DNA of 37,469 nt from Rhodospirillaceae bacterium (GTDB lineage: Bacteria > Pseudomonadota > Alphaproteobacteria > Thalassobaculales > Thalassobaculaceae). Below are positions 1 through 8,270 of the stretch, in pieces. Numbering within the stretch: the first letter of the stretch is position 1; each line of letters starts with the position of its first letter. The DNA lies in contig NZGS01000046.1 in NCBI GenBank assembly GCA_002690995.1, positions 1 to 37,469 of the forward strand. Reading direction: 5' to 3'. The notes under the pieces are model-generated. The model did not search any database, was not told where the DNA came from, and worked only from the letters and a program-made list of their open reading frames with translations. The position numbers were made by a program, and so were the translations under genes.

Positions 1-396
1 GCAGTTGACCAAAGAAACAAACTTGAGAACCTACTGAACAAAAATCTCTCATCAGCCCTTTCAATAAAAGTGGACTACAAGGATTATCGGGGTGTTTACT
101 TTGTTGGTAGACCAACGATTGTGAAATATCTATTTCCAGGAAAAAATGGGCCAGAAAAAAGGACCATTGAAAGGGACAACAACGGATCAATAATATTTAC
201 CCGAGGTATTTTAAAAGATGAAATTGCTTCTTTTAAAAACACTCAAACCAAATTTTCTTATTTTGGAAAAATAAAGCCAAGAGAACATAAAAAATGGCAT
301 GCGATATGGGTCGATAACACGAAGCTACCAGAATTAATCAAGTTTTCGGATGGACGAGATAATCCAATTATCGTCAAAACATGGAGAGAAGATTAG
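1..396 (+). CDS. gspJ: Type II secretion minor pseudopilin GspJ, C-terminal part (5' end outside window)
   Basis: The reading frame is open from the first base, so the N-terminal prepilin peptide lies outside the window. About 131 codons remain. What is visible is the GspJ C-terminal fold: a beta-rich segment, then an aromatic stretch (KKWHAIWVDN) followed by LPELIKF, which matches the family pattern of a W-x-x-x-W segment and an 'LP.aVrl'-type strand. GspJ is a minor pseudopilin of the tip complex with GspI and GspK. The identity is supported by the overlapping downstream gspK and the gspL-M-D series. A GTG at 70 is an internal codon, not a credible start. Confidence 0.7.
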   Translation, partial: AVDQRNKLENLLNKNLSSALSIKVDYKDYRGVYFVGRPTIVKYLFPGKNGPEKRTIERDNNGSIIFTRGILKDEIASFKNTQTKFSYFGKIKPREHKKWHAIWVDNTKLPELIKFSDGRDNPIIVKTWRED

Positions 397-1112
397 TGCA
401 ATCGGGAAACGACCAAGGCATAGCCATGATGTTTTCATTGGTTGCCTTAGTTATACTATCGACTTTAACTCTCAGCTTTCTGAATTTAAGTTCTACAGCT
501 GTTGAAACAACTGAAACCATTATCAAACGAGCTCAAAGCCAGGCAGAGGCAGAGGGTGCCATCCATGTAGCGATATTTCATTTAGTAAATAACGAATTCC
601 CAACAGAACTTTATGGAAATAACCACAAGTATCAAGTTGAAGTTGGCAATCGAAAAATCGAGGTGGCTGTCAATAACGCATGCGGACGGTGGGACATTAA
701 TGAAGGCGATCTAAAAATTTTAGATGCACTTTTAACTGAATTAGGATCCGCCGAACACGCAGACTTTATTGAAGGTATAAAGAAAGCGCGAACTATGCCT
801 AGTGGTTTTCAGAGCACGAACCAGATTCTGTCTATACCCGGTCTACAAGCTGAAATAAAACAACGTCTAATGAATGAAATCACGCTGCAGTGCCGATCTG
901 ATGCCGTTGATAAAGCCTCTGCTTCGTTTAATTTGAAACGAGCTATCAAAAAAAATCAAGATAGTTATAATAAGTTTCCTCCACAAAGAATTTATAGGAT
1001 TGCTGCATCAAATTCTAAAGGACCCGGAACCTACTTTTCTATTTACGCTTACATCGAAGTTTTAGAGAATCCCGAAAGTCCATTTAAGATCATAGATTGG
1101 AGAGCAAATTAG
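381..1112 (+). CDS. gspK: Type II secretion minor pseudopilin GspK
   Basis: A 243-residue pseudopilin. It has a short basic leader, a Gly13-Ile14 site consistent with prepilin peptidase cleavage, then a hydrophobic helix (about residues 14-36). The residue at mature position 5 is Phe rather than Glu; lack of Glu5 is a known trait of GspK. The body has a CGRWDINEGD segment and a later helical part with 'QILSIPGLQAEI', matching the GspK region that ends in a helix-hairpin-helix-like 'l..ipGl' motif. It is shorter than many GspK proteins (often near 300 residues). The start overlaps the end of gspJ by 16 bases, indicating coupling. GspK caps the pseudopilus tip. Confidence 0.75.
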   Translation: MERRLVQSGNDQGIAMMFSLVALVILSTLTLSFLNLSSTAVETTETIIKRAQSQAEAEGAIHVAIFHLVNNEFPTELYGNNHKYQVEVGNRKIEVAVNNACGRWDINEGDLKILDALLTELGSAEHADFIEGIKKARTMPSGFQSTNQILSIPGLQAEIKQRLMNEITLQCRSDAVDKASASFNLKRAIKKNQDSYNKFPPQRIYRIAASNSKGPGTYFSIYAYIEVLENPESPFKIIDWRAN

Positions 1113-1178
1113 TGATCTAGCTTCTTGCCGTTTTTCTAGGCTATACCTTACCCAAAAATGTTGAGGTAGTTTCGTATC

Positions 1179-2192
1179 GTGTCGGACATTAAATTGTATC
1201 TACGCTCTTGGTTTGAGGGCATAAGGACTGGCCTCCAGTCCAACTTGGCCGTTTCCCTAGGTTTTGGAAACCAGTTTGTGCTGGTCAACCTGGGAGAAGT
1301 AGCTGTTGAATTATTTCAATGCCGAGGTAAACGCATCATCTGGTCTGGTAAGCTGGATCAAAATAATTTCTCCTCTAAATTAAATAAGCTTAAAGGTGAT
1401 CAGCTTATCCTCATACCCAAAGAGGATTTTGTCACTTTCCATCTTTCAATCCCAAAAGTTGCTGAACATTCAATAGAACAATTACTAGAGAGTGAAATTG
1501 AACGCAGGACAGCCTTCCATTATGACGAAGTTAAAACTGATCATTTTGTGCTTAGCTCAGAAGGAACTCATGTCAATCTACTAGTGTACGTTGTGCCCAA
1601 GAAAAAACTGACAGCGATCTGTGAAACGGCGATGAAAGCGGGATTAAAACCGCAATGTTTCGTTGCTCAAAACACTGACAACCTAGCAGAATACGGTGGC
1701 ACTTTTAAGCTCGAAAGCTCTGCATCAGATAAACAAAGTCGATTGCGGATCTTTGCCGCTATGCTGGTATTAACACTTTTTGTAACAGCATTAGTGTCCC
1801 CTTTTATAGAGAGACACTGGTCATACGGAAAGCTGCTTGCGGAAAATAAACGTATCACACCGTTAAGCGAAGATATCCATAAAAGAAAGCAAAATCTCCG
1901 CTTATACGAAGAACAAGTCAAAACAATCAATGAATTTTCACGCCAGCAACCGACGGTAGTTGCCATTTTGGATGAAGTATCAAAAATTTTACCGGACACG
2001 GCTTGGATAAGACGATTTCATTTAAAAGACAACGAACTTGTTTTGCAAGGTTTTGCCTCTAATGCCTCAGACGTAGTTGCAATCCTTGGCAGTTCAGAAA
2101 TGTTCGAATCTCCCAGCCTGCGTGCACCGATAACCCGAGAGCCCGAGAAGGAAATCGAAAGGTTTAATTTAGTTGTAAGGGTACGTTTCTAA
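1179..2192 (+). CDS. gspL: Type II secretion inner-membrane platform protein GspL
   Basis: A 337-residue protein with a GTG start preceded by TTGAGG at a somewhat long spacing. The N-terminal ~185 residues resemble the cytoplasmic actin-like domain of GspL/PilM that docks the GspE ATPase. A transmembrane helix follows (about residues 190-209, rich in L, V, A, F). The periplasmic part begins with a coiled segment and ends in a PilN/GspL ferredoxin-like domain ('ILPDTAWIRRFHLKDNELVLQGFA'-type strands, quoted in part). It is shorter than typical GspL (~400 residues). It abuts gspM with a TAATG stop/start overlap. The 66-base gap before it shows no clear promoter. Confidence 0.78.
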   Translation: MSDIKLYLRSWFEGIRTGLQSNLAVSLGFGNQFVLVNLGEVAVELFQCRGKRIIWSGKLDQNNFSSKLNKLKGDQLILIPKEDFVTFHLSIPKVAEHSIEQLLESEIERRTAFHYDEVKTDHFVLSSEGTHVNLLVYVVPKKKLTAICETAMKAGLKPQCFVAQNTDNLAEYGGTFKLESSASDKQSRLRIFAAMLVLTLFVTALVSPFIERHWSYGKLLAENKRITPLSEDIHKRKQNLRLYEEQVKTINEFSRQQPTVVAILDEVSKILPDTAWIRRFHLKDNELVLQGFASNASDVVAILGSSEMFESPSLRAPITREPEKEIERFNLVVRVRF

Positions 2193-2749
2193 TGACAAAC
2201 TTGTCTGTAAAGCCCATGAGCCCTGGCAAGGCGTGGTTAATACTAATCGGATTACTTCTCGTTCTAGCGTGTGCCATCTACTGGCCGTTGAACGACTTTC
2301 GTCGACAGCAATTGCAATCTGAAGCTAATCTCGAACGATTGGTTTCAAAAAAACGTAATATCATTGCAAGCAACAAACAAATCTTATCAAACATCGCAGC
2401 TTTAAAAAAAGAAATAAGCCAATCCAATCTGATTGAGCTCTCAAGTTCTAGCCTGGCTATAAATCAGTTTCAATCAACTGTAAGAGAAATATCGGCAAGA
2501 CATTTAATAAGCCTTACACAAATGCAGATTTTAAACCCAAAAGAGAGAGGAAGCCTTAATCAATTATTCATATCTATAGAAGGGTATTCGTCATTACCCC
2601 AATTCTATCAGTTTCTAATTGAGCTAGAAAATCATAAACCACTTATCAGGGTGACTAATGCTAACATTGTACCAACTGGTAACAATAAGGGCCTTGCAAA
2701 ATTGAACTTTAATTTTACGCTGACAATGCTTAACGGTGCTCCACAATGA
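2192..2749 (+). CDS. gspM: Type II secretion inner-membrane protein GspM (PilO-like)
   Basis: A 185-residue protein with a short cytosolic tail, one transmembrane helix (about residues 12-31), a predicted coiled coil (about 37-75), then a ferredoxin-like periplasmic domain with the GspM/PilO pattern. In T2SS, GspM pairs with GspL in the inner-membrane platform. The start overlaps the gspL stop by one base, and its own stop overlaps the next start by four bases (ATGA), so the set is translationally coupled. Identity rests on topology, size and position; primary sequence is poorly conserved in this family. Confidence 0.72.
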   Translation: MTNLSVKPMSPGKAWLILIGLLLVLACAIYWPLNDFRRQQLQSEANLERLVSKKRNIIASNKQILSNIAALKKEISQSNLIELSSSSLAINQFQSTVREISARHLISLTQMQILNPKERGSLNQLFISIEGYSSLPQFYQFLIELENHKPLIRVTNANIVPTGNNKGLAKLNFNFTLTMLNGAPQ

Positions 2750-3267
2750 TTGGTTCATATAAGTTCATTTTCTTGGTCACTATCGCGTTAGTATCTTTGA
2801 TAGTCCTCCCTTGGTGGCAACAAAATGGTTTAAGCCTTAAGAAGCGTGAAGCAGAAAAACCTTCTGGGGAACTAGCCATCAACAAGGTCAAACCGCGGTC
2901 AATAAAGCCCTCCAATTTTTTAAAAAAACCAATCTTTAGCGAAAGCAGGCAGCCCGTAACCAGCACCACTAAGATTAAGAGTGAATTTAAGAAGGCTAAT
3001 CTTCTCCAAACCTATAAATATCGAGGCACCGTCATAGCTGGATCTCGAAAAGCAATTATTCTCGAAAACAATGGAACAACAATACAAGCAGAATTAGGGC
3101 ACGATATTGATGGATGGCAGTTGGTAAAAATTGAACTCGGTGAGATTATATTGTCTAATGGCTCCAAAACAATAAATCTCCTTGAAAAACCAACGAATAA
3201 AGTGAAGGACTTACGAAATAAAAAGCGGGAAACGCGCTGGCTACCGGCATTGAAGAGAAAAGAATGA
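2746..3267 (+). CDS. GspC/PilP-like T2SS protein (HR-type domain)
   Basis: A 173-residue protein with an N-terminal membrane helix (about residues 6-23), a Lys/Pro-rich linker, and a small beta domain at about 84-145 (Y-K-Y-R-G-T-V...AIILENNG...LGHDIDGWQLVKIELGEIIL). This matches the homology-region domain of GspC and PilP, which contacts the N0 domain of the secretin. No PDZ or coiled-coil C-terminal domain follows, only a basic tail. GspC genes usually sit at the head of gsp operons; here the gene lies between gspM and gspD, overlapping both by four bases. That placement next to the secretin supports the assignment. It could alternatively be named GspP-like. Confidence 0.6.
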   Translation: MIGSYKFIFLVTIALVSLIVLPWWQQNGLSLKKREAEKPSGELAINKVKPRSIKPSNFLKKPIFSESRQPVTSTTKIKSEFKKANLLQTYKYRGTVIAGSRKAIILENNGTTIQAELGHDIDGWQLVKIELGEIILSNGSKTINLLEKPTNKVKDLRNKKRETRWLPALKRKE

Positions 3268-5267
3268 GAATTAAAAGGGTCATATTTTATTTTATATGTT
3301 GTTTGACTATTGTATCATGCCAATCAGTTAACAAGGCGCCAAAGTACAAAAGCGCTATAACTAAGCCAACAATATTGGCGACGAAAGAGCAAAATAAAAA
3401 AACGCCCACAAACACAGCTCGCGCAGATCATTCAAGCTCTAAAGATGCTGCTTTGGTTTTTCCACCATCTCAACCAATAGAAGAAAATACAGTCATAAAT
3501 TCGAAACCAAAAGAGTTCAAACAAGGGCATCTTACCCTTGAACTACAGGAAGTACGGATAGACCAAGCACTCAAGATTATCCTGGGCGATCTTTTAAAGC
3601 AAAGTTACGTCTTGCCACCTAATCTTAAGGGTCGGGTTACTCTCAAAACCGCTAGTCCGCTAAGGCAGGACCAAATGTATGCCATGCTCCAGTCTGTATT
3701 AAAGTTAAACGACCTGTCTTTGCGTAAGAATAACGAAGTACTAGAGATTATCCCTATTCCGTTGATTAACGGCGGCGTAACCCAATTCGGGCAGGACAAA
3801 AGTACCGCGGGATATGGCATTGAAGCGATACCACTTCGACACATTTCTGCAAAAAAGATGGCAAAGTTACTAACCCCTCTTATTTCCAAAACAATGTCGA
3901 TACCGCCTAGCAATGCAAACGATGTAATTCTTATCACAGGAATAGCTGAGGACAGAAAAAAAGTTAGAAAAGCAATTAATTTATTAGATATTGATCAAAT
4001 GTCTAAACAACATATCGGTCTATTCAAACTGAAAAATTCCACCCCTGAGGAAGTGATATTGGAATTAAACCGAATATTCCAGCCAAACGGTGGGTCCATC
4101 GTAAGCTTTACCAGCATTGATAGACTTAATGCGATACTTGCGATAGCACCAACTGAAAATTATATCAAAAGAACGAAGATGTGGGTTCAACGGTTGGATA
4201 AAACAATTAATGCAGACCAAAGAAGTCTCTTTGTGTATTTCGTAAATAACGGGCTTGCCGATGATTTGGTAAAAACCCTTCAAGGCGTATTTGCATCAAA
4301 CCCTAATAGCCCAAACCCTATTAAAAGAAATAGTATTCAAAATTCAGAAACCGATCCAAGCAATGAAAATACTTTGATTAGCCGCAGCCCAAGATTTAAT
4401 TCTGACAAAAGAAGTAATTCAATACTGATATGGGCCACTGGCAAAGAGTATGAACTTATTTCAGAGGTCCTGAATAAGCTAGACATGATGCCATCTCAGG
4501 TTCTCATTGAAGGCACTGTCCTGGAAGTAACGCTGAAAAACAATCTGAGGTATGGTTTAAAATATTTGATAGAAGCCGGTGAATTTCAATCTATATTCAC
4601 TAGAGAAGGGAGCGCTATATCACCCAATTTGCCTGGATTTAGTGCATCAGTAGGCGGTCCCAATAGCACCAAGGTGATTATAGATGCATTATCCGAACTG
4701 ACAGACGTACGGGTTGTTTCATCACCACAACTACTCGTAATGGATGGAGGGACAGCCCGTCTTCACGTAGGAGATCAGGTTCCAATAGTCAAGCGGTCCT
4801 CTGCAACAACGGGGGCAGATAATGACAGAATTGTTAATGAAATTGAATATAGAAATACAGGCGTAACACTTGACGTTACACCCACGGTTAAGGGGAGTGG
4901 CTTAATTAACCTTAAAATATCTCAAGAGGTGAGTGATGTGATAACGACTAGTAGTTCAAACATCGATTCACCTACAATTCAGCAAAGACAAGTGACAAGC
5001 GATGCCAGCCTGCCAAGTGGAACCTCTGTTGTATTAGCGGGCCTCATTCGCGAGGTATCCAATGACAGCAGTTCAGGGATCCCATTACTACATAACATAC
5101 CTGGATTTGGCTTTCTTTTTGGCGTCAAAGGGGACTCCAGCCAACGGACAGAGTTGCTTATCATTATCACGCCCAAAATTATCAAACGGCAAAGCGAACT
5201 TCAAACAAGCACTGATAGGATCCTCAAAAAATACCAAAGTTTATTCGATTTACGCGAAGTAAATTAA
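3264..5267 (+). CDS. gspD: Type II secretion outer-membrane secretin GspD
   Basis: A 667-residue secretin. A lipoprotein signal is visible: a basic start, a hydrophobic stretch, and a lipobox I-V-S-C with Cys19, so it may be lipidated. A low-complexity linker follows, then N-domains from about residue 90 (including the 'KLLTPLISK' and 'LLDIDQ' ring-building repeats), and the secretin core from about 405 to 645, with the 'VRVVSSPQLLVMDGGTA' and 'VPIV' signatures, a 'GVTLDVTP' strand and a final 'TELLIIITP' strand. GspD forms the exit channel for folded T2SS substrates. The start overlaps the upstream gene by four bases. Length is normal for the family. Confidence 0.9.
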   Translation: MRIKRVIFYFICCLTIVSCQSVNKAPKYKSAITKPTILATKEQNKKTPTNTARADHSSSKDAALVFPPSQPIEENTVINSKPKEFKQGHLTLELQEVRIDQALKIILGDLLKQSYVLPPNLKGRVTLKTASPLRQDQMYAMLQSVLKLNDLSLRKNNEVLEIIPIPLINGGVTQFGQDKSTAGYGIEAIPLRHISAKKMAKLLTPLISKTMSIPPSNANDVILITGIAEDRKKVRKAINLLDIDQMSKQHIGLFKLKNSTPEEVILELNRIFQPNGGSIVSFTSIDRLNAILAIAPTENYIKRTKMWVQRLDKTINADQRSLFVYFVNNGLADDLVKTLQGVFASNPNSPNPIKRNSIQNSETDPSNENTLISRSPRFNSDKRSNSILIWATGKEYELISEVLNKLDMMPSQVLIEGTVLEVTLKNNLRYGLKYLIEAGEFQSIFTREGSAISPNLPGFSASVGGPNSTKVIIDALSELTDVRVVSSPQLLVMDGGTARLHVGDQVPIVKRSSATTGADNDRIVNEIEYRNTGVTLDVTPTVKGSGLINLKISQEVSDVITTSSSNIDSPTIQQRQVTSDASLPSGTSVVLAGLIREVSNDSSSGIPLLHNIPGFGFLFGVKGDSSQRTELLIIITPKIIKRQSELQTSTDRILKKYQSLFDLREVN

Positions 5268-5272
5268 ATAAC

Positions 5273-6442
5273 ATGACCAAAGTCACTAAGGTAATACAAG
5301 GTATGTTTTTCCGCGGCAGCCATGTGCTGACGCTGATACCTGTTGGTATTTGCATATTATTCGGGGCATTTAGTCATGCCACAGACAAAAACTTGGATTT
5401 TAATTCGTCACTTAAAAAATTGGACGAAACCGTAAAAGCTATTGGGAATAAAACAGGTACCGGAACTACCTTGTTCTATGATCCAATTAAAGATATTGCA
5501 GGCTCAGTCGATGGGGCTTTTTATAATCAGACAGACAAAAATTGGGCCAAAGCAGCACTTACAATCTATGATTTTTATAGAGGCCTTGGTGGTGAAGCTC
5601 TTCAAAAGACTATCTACTTTAGACATAAGGATGACTCATTTTTAATCACGATCTCTGGTCAAAATAACGTCTGGCACGTATCTGCAGACAAAGCGCTTTC
5701 ATTCTTTTTATTCAATCTATTTGATCAAAGCGAAATTTTGTCGCGACATCATTTATCCGGTGTGCCTAGAACGCCCAGGGAACATTCGGCTCCAATAAAA
5801 GTACAGCTAACAAAATTAATTCAATCTGCCAAAATTCCTCCGACTCTTCACGCAGGAAAAGTATTAGAGATCCAACTTCCTAAGTCAGAAATAGCTATTG
5901 GAGGTAATGGCCTAAATGTGGGGGAATATAAAACAACGACGAATGGTATTTCCGCAAAAGTAATGGCATCCGGTGGTGCTAAGCCTGGATTGAATTCCGT
6001 TTTTGGATTCTCTTCAAAAACAAAATTTCGCCCATCAAGCGTTGCAGTAGTAAATGTGATTGCCATCGGTGAGCAAGGAAGCTCGCAAAAACACAAAGTG
6101 AAAAGGGGTACTGAGGAGGTAACATTGCTTCCCCGCGGACAAGAGAAGCATTACAAAATAAGTAACTCAGAAGAGAAGCGATTTAAATTTTCTCTGACTT
6201 CATCTTCGACTGTGCACCTTAATTCACGCGGCCCCACCGATGTCGTCGGTGCGATATTAACAAAAAAAGGAAAAATTATCTTGTCCGACGACGATAGCGG
6301 AGGAAACTATAATTTTGCTATTCATCAAAAACTTCCGCCTGGAGATTACATTTTGAGCGTAAAGCACTGTTGCTTTGGTGAGGGTCCTTTTTCACTCACT
6401 TTTGAGCAAGATCCCGCAAGTAAAACTCGCCCTTCTAATTGA
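5273..6442 (+). CDS. Exported protein with C-terminal PPC-like domain, last gene of the gsp operon
   Basis: A 389-residue protein with a long signal sequence (hydrophobic at about residues 18-33, likely cleavage after SHA). The middle has no family I recognise. The C-terminal ~90 residues (about 290-380) read as a bacterial pre-peptidase C-terminal (PPC) beta-sandwich: a 'HYKISNSEEKRFKFSL' opening strand, an acidic SDDDSGG turn, and the closing 'LPPGDYILSVKH' strand. PPC domains are common on secreted proteases and other T2SS cargo, usually removed after export. No protease catalytic motif is visible here. It starts six bases after gspD and is probably co-transcribed, so it may be a substrate or accessory of this secretion system (inference). 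It meets the minus-strand cytochrome gene tail to tail. Confidence 0.55.
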   Translation: MTKVTKVIQGMFFRGSHVLTLIPVGICILFGAFSHATDKNLDFNSSLKKLDETVKAIGNKTGTGTTLFYDPIKDIAGSVDGAFYNQTDKNWAKAALTIYDFYRGLGGEALQKTIYFRHKDDSFLITISGQNNVWHVSADKALSFFLFNLFDQSEILSRHHLSGVPRTPREHSAPIKVQLTKLIQSAKIPPTLHAGKVLEIQLPKSEIAIGGNGLNVGEYKTTTNGISAKVMASGGAKPGLNSVFGFSSKTKFRPSSVAVVNVIAIGEQGSSQKHKVKRGTEEVTLLPRGQEKHYKISNSEEKRFKFSLTSSSTVHLNSRGPTDVVGAILTKKGKIILSDDDSGGNYNFAIHQKLPPGDYILSVKHCCFGEGPFSLTFEQDPASKTRPSN

Positions 6443-7757
6443 AGTTAATTTTCTCAACAGCACTTTTGAATTTTGCATAATCCCAGGAATCATAATTTTC
6501 CAATGCCTGATAAGCTGTGTCCAAAGAGGATTGGATTTGCTTTGTCGACTTTTTCAACCCCATTTTATCGGCTGCTGCCAGAACAGATGTTATTCCCATT
6601 ATTGCCTGCTCAGCGCCTACGTAGTCGAAAAATTCTGCTTCCTTTGTCCTTTTTATCAACTTACGAAGCAAATTTTCTACGTCTTTCTTGCCAAATTTGT
6701 AGCTGGAAAATACCGACACAAGTTCCTTGGCTTCATCGCGTAAAGATTGCGCCATCTTGTAAAATTCCTTAGAATTTGTTGTGCTCGCTTTGTGTAATTC
6801 TAGGGTTTTCCGTTGCAGAGCTTTACCTCTAGCAGCGTCAATGCTTTCCAAAATGATCTGCAGCATGAGTAGGTTCGAGTCATCAAACCTTATCACGCCT
6901 GGACCCAGTCCTGTCCCGGGGCGCGGTTGCCATTTTTGCGTCATCAAAGAGTGATGGCAAGCTTGGCAGTCAAACAGTACTAACTCAGGAAAAATCCCGC
7001 CAGTTTCCCCCATTTTAAGTAGCGCCTCAAAACGTTTCTCAAGGGCCAATGCTTGACCAATTGCCCAAGTCTGCATTCCGTTAGATACTATTTTTCTTTC
7101 ATAGTAATCTTTATCTATTTCATAGTGGGCCGGTTGAGTTGCGGTAAATGTATCCAGTTCAAAATCCAGCCTCGGATGACCAGCACCCATTATCCTATGC
7201 GTGACAATTTTTTTGTCATCGCCAAAATGGCAGGATAAGCATAGCTCTGCTCTCTTTACCGGATCCTCAGTTGGGTACAACCCAGCATCCAGATTATCCT
7301 GGTGGCTTGCAACGCCAGATACATGAAGACCTAACCACCTTTCACCTCCTCCATGGCAGGCCTCGCAGCCTACACCATCGGAGATTTGAAACACTCGTCC
7401 TCGATTTTTTTCAGCAACGTTGTCCGCATGGCAATCAAGGCAAATTTTAGCTTCGTGAGCTTTTCCTATGCCCAGGTTCTTTGCCATCTGTTTTGATACA
7501 TCATTCAGCAAAACGCTATATGCCTTGGAGTGTGGGTCGTATCGGTCCCACGTTATGTATTCGTTTTGCAGAACCGTAGACCCTTTCCACGGGCTTGTTG
7601 CGCCATGACAAGTACTACCCGCACAGGACGTGACCCCTAAATGAACATCGTCGCTATACTGAGGTAAAACTGTATCTGCCAGCAGTTGCAAGGGTGATAG
7701 TGTAGCTACAAAAAGACTCGCCGCGATTAATAAATGGTTCAATTTAACTTTAAGCAT
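6435..7757 (-). CDS. Periplasmic pentaheme cytochrome c, c554-like
   Basis: A 440-residue exported cytochrome. The signal peptide covers about residues 1-27 (cleavage near LLA-D). Five covalent heme sites are visible: an expanded Cys45-x4-Cys50-His51, then CXXCH at 106-110, 131-135, 173-177 and 264-268. The arrangement and the 'GAGHPRLDFELDTF' segment fit the cytochrome c554/multiheme family. The last ~150 residues are heme-free and helical. The CX4CH site sits where several c554-family proteins carry an unusual first heme, so it is likely real. GGGGGGAT upstream of ATG gives a strong ribosome site. The gene lies 38 bases after the TPR gene on the same strand and probably shares its transcript. 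A role as periplasmic electron carrier is inferred. Confidence 0.8.
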   Translation of the reverse strand: MLKVKLNHLLIAASLFVATLSPLQLLADTVLPQYSDDVHLGVTSCAGSTCHGATSPWKGSTVLQNEYITWDRYDPHSKAYSVLLNDVSKQMAKNLGIGKAHEAKICLDCHADNVAEKNRGRVFQISDGVGCEACHGGGERWLGLHVSGVASHQDNLDAGLYPTEDPVKRAELCLSCHFGDDKKIVTHRIMGAGHPRLDFELDTFTATQPAHYEIDKDYYERKIVSNGMQTWAIGQALALEKRFEALLKMGETGGIFPELVLFDCQACHHSLMTQKWQPRPGTGLGPGVIRFDDSNLLMLQIILESIDAARGKALQRKTLELHKASTTNSKEFYKMAQSLRDEAKELVSVFSSYKFGKKDVENLLRKLIKRTKEAEFFDYVGAEQAIMGITSVLAAADKMGLKKSTKQIQSSLDTAYQALENYDSWDYAKFKSAVEKINFN

Positions 7758-7795
7758 TCTTCTATCCCCCCAATTTATATTAGCGTGACAAATTG

Positions 7796-8119
7796 CTAAT
7801 TGCTAGGGGCATGTCCTCTTGCCCTTAGATCAATAAACGCCCTTTGAATTTCCCTATCTCCAGGAAGCTCGCGCGACGCTGAAATATAAGCTGAAACAGA
7901 CTCTTTATAGAGGCCAGCCTCCTTATATAGTGCACCTAATGACTTTAAGGCCCGACCATCTTTCGGATTAGATTTAAGATATGTGATCGTTTCTTGGATC
8001 TGCTCCTGTATTTCAGAAATGGAGCGCGTTTTATCCAAAGTGTTTAATTCGTCTTGTTGAAATAGAAGACTTATAATGGCAAAACCAATCACAACAATAC
8101 CGATGGATGCGTAAAGCAA
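7796..8119 (-). CDS. Small membrane-anchored TPR protein
   Basis: The frame gives 107 residues from a TTG at 8119. It has a transmembrane helix at about residues 2-20 and one or two TPR units (about 45-95, with the alternating 'A.-.LG.LY...G.Y..S...Y..A' pattern). The frame stays open upstream to about 8205 and the extra residues (SPARESKLRKR before the helix) look like a genuine cytosolic tail. No ATG or GTG is available there; an ATT at 8165-8167 or 8162-8164 lies behind a GGGAG, so a rare non-AUG start is possible. TPR membrane proteins of this kind (for example CcmH/NrfG types) assist cytochrome c maturation. Position directly before a pentaheme cytochrome suggests a similar role, which is inference. 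Confidence 0.6.
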   Translation of the reverse strand: MLYASIGIVVIGFAIISLLFQQDELNTLDKTRSISEIQEQIQETITYLKSNPKDGRALKSLGALYKEAGLYKESVSAYISASRELPGDREIQRAFIDLRARGHAPSN

Positions 8120-8211
8120 GCGTTTGCGAAGCTTAGACTCTCTTGCAGGTGAGACGTTGATAATAATTCTACTCCCTATACGGTAATATGTGTGAACTGC
8201 TGTTTAGTATC

Positions 8212-8231
8212 AATACATTTTTTATTGTATT
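8212..8231. promoter_or_regulatory. Dyad in the divergent gspO / TPR-cytochrome intergenic region
   Basis: A perfect six-base inverted repeat, AATACA (8212-8217) and TGTATT (8226-8231), separated by eight mostly A/T bases. It lies between the divergent starts of the TPR gene and gspO, about 40 bases before the gspO ATG. It could be a regulator site; AT-rich dyads also arise by chance. Confidence 0.25.
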
Positions 8232-8270
8232 AATAAGTCCTACCAAAACAAGTTAAACGTTGAGGACTGA

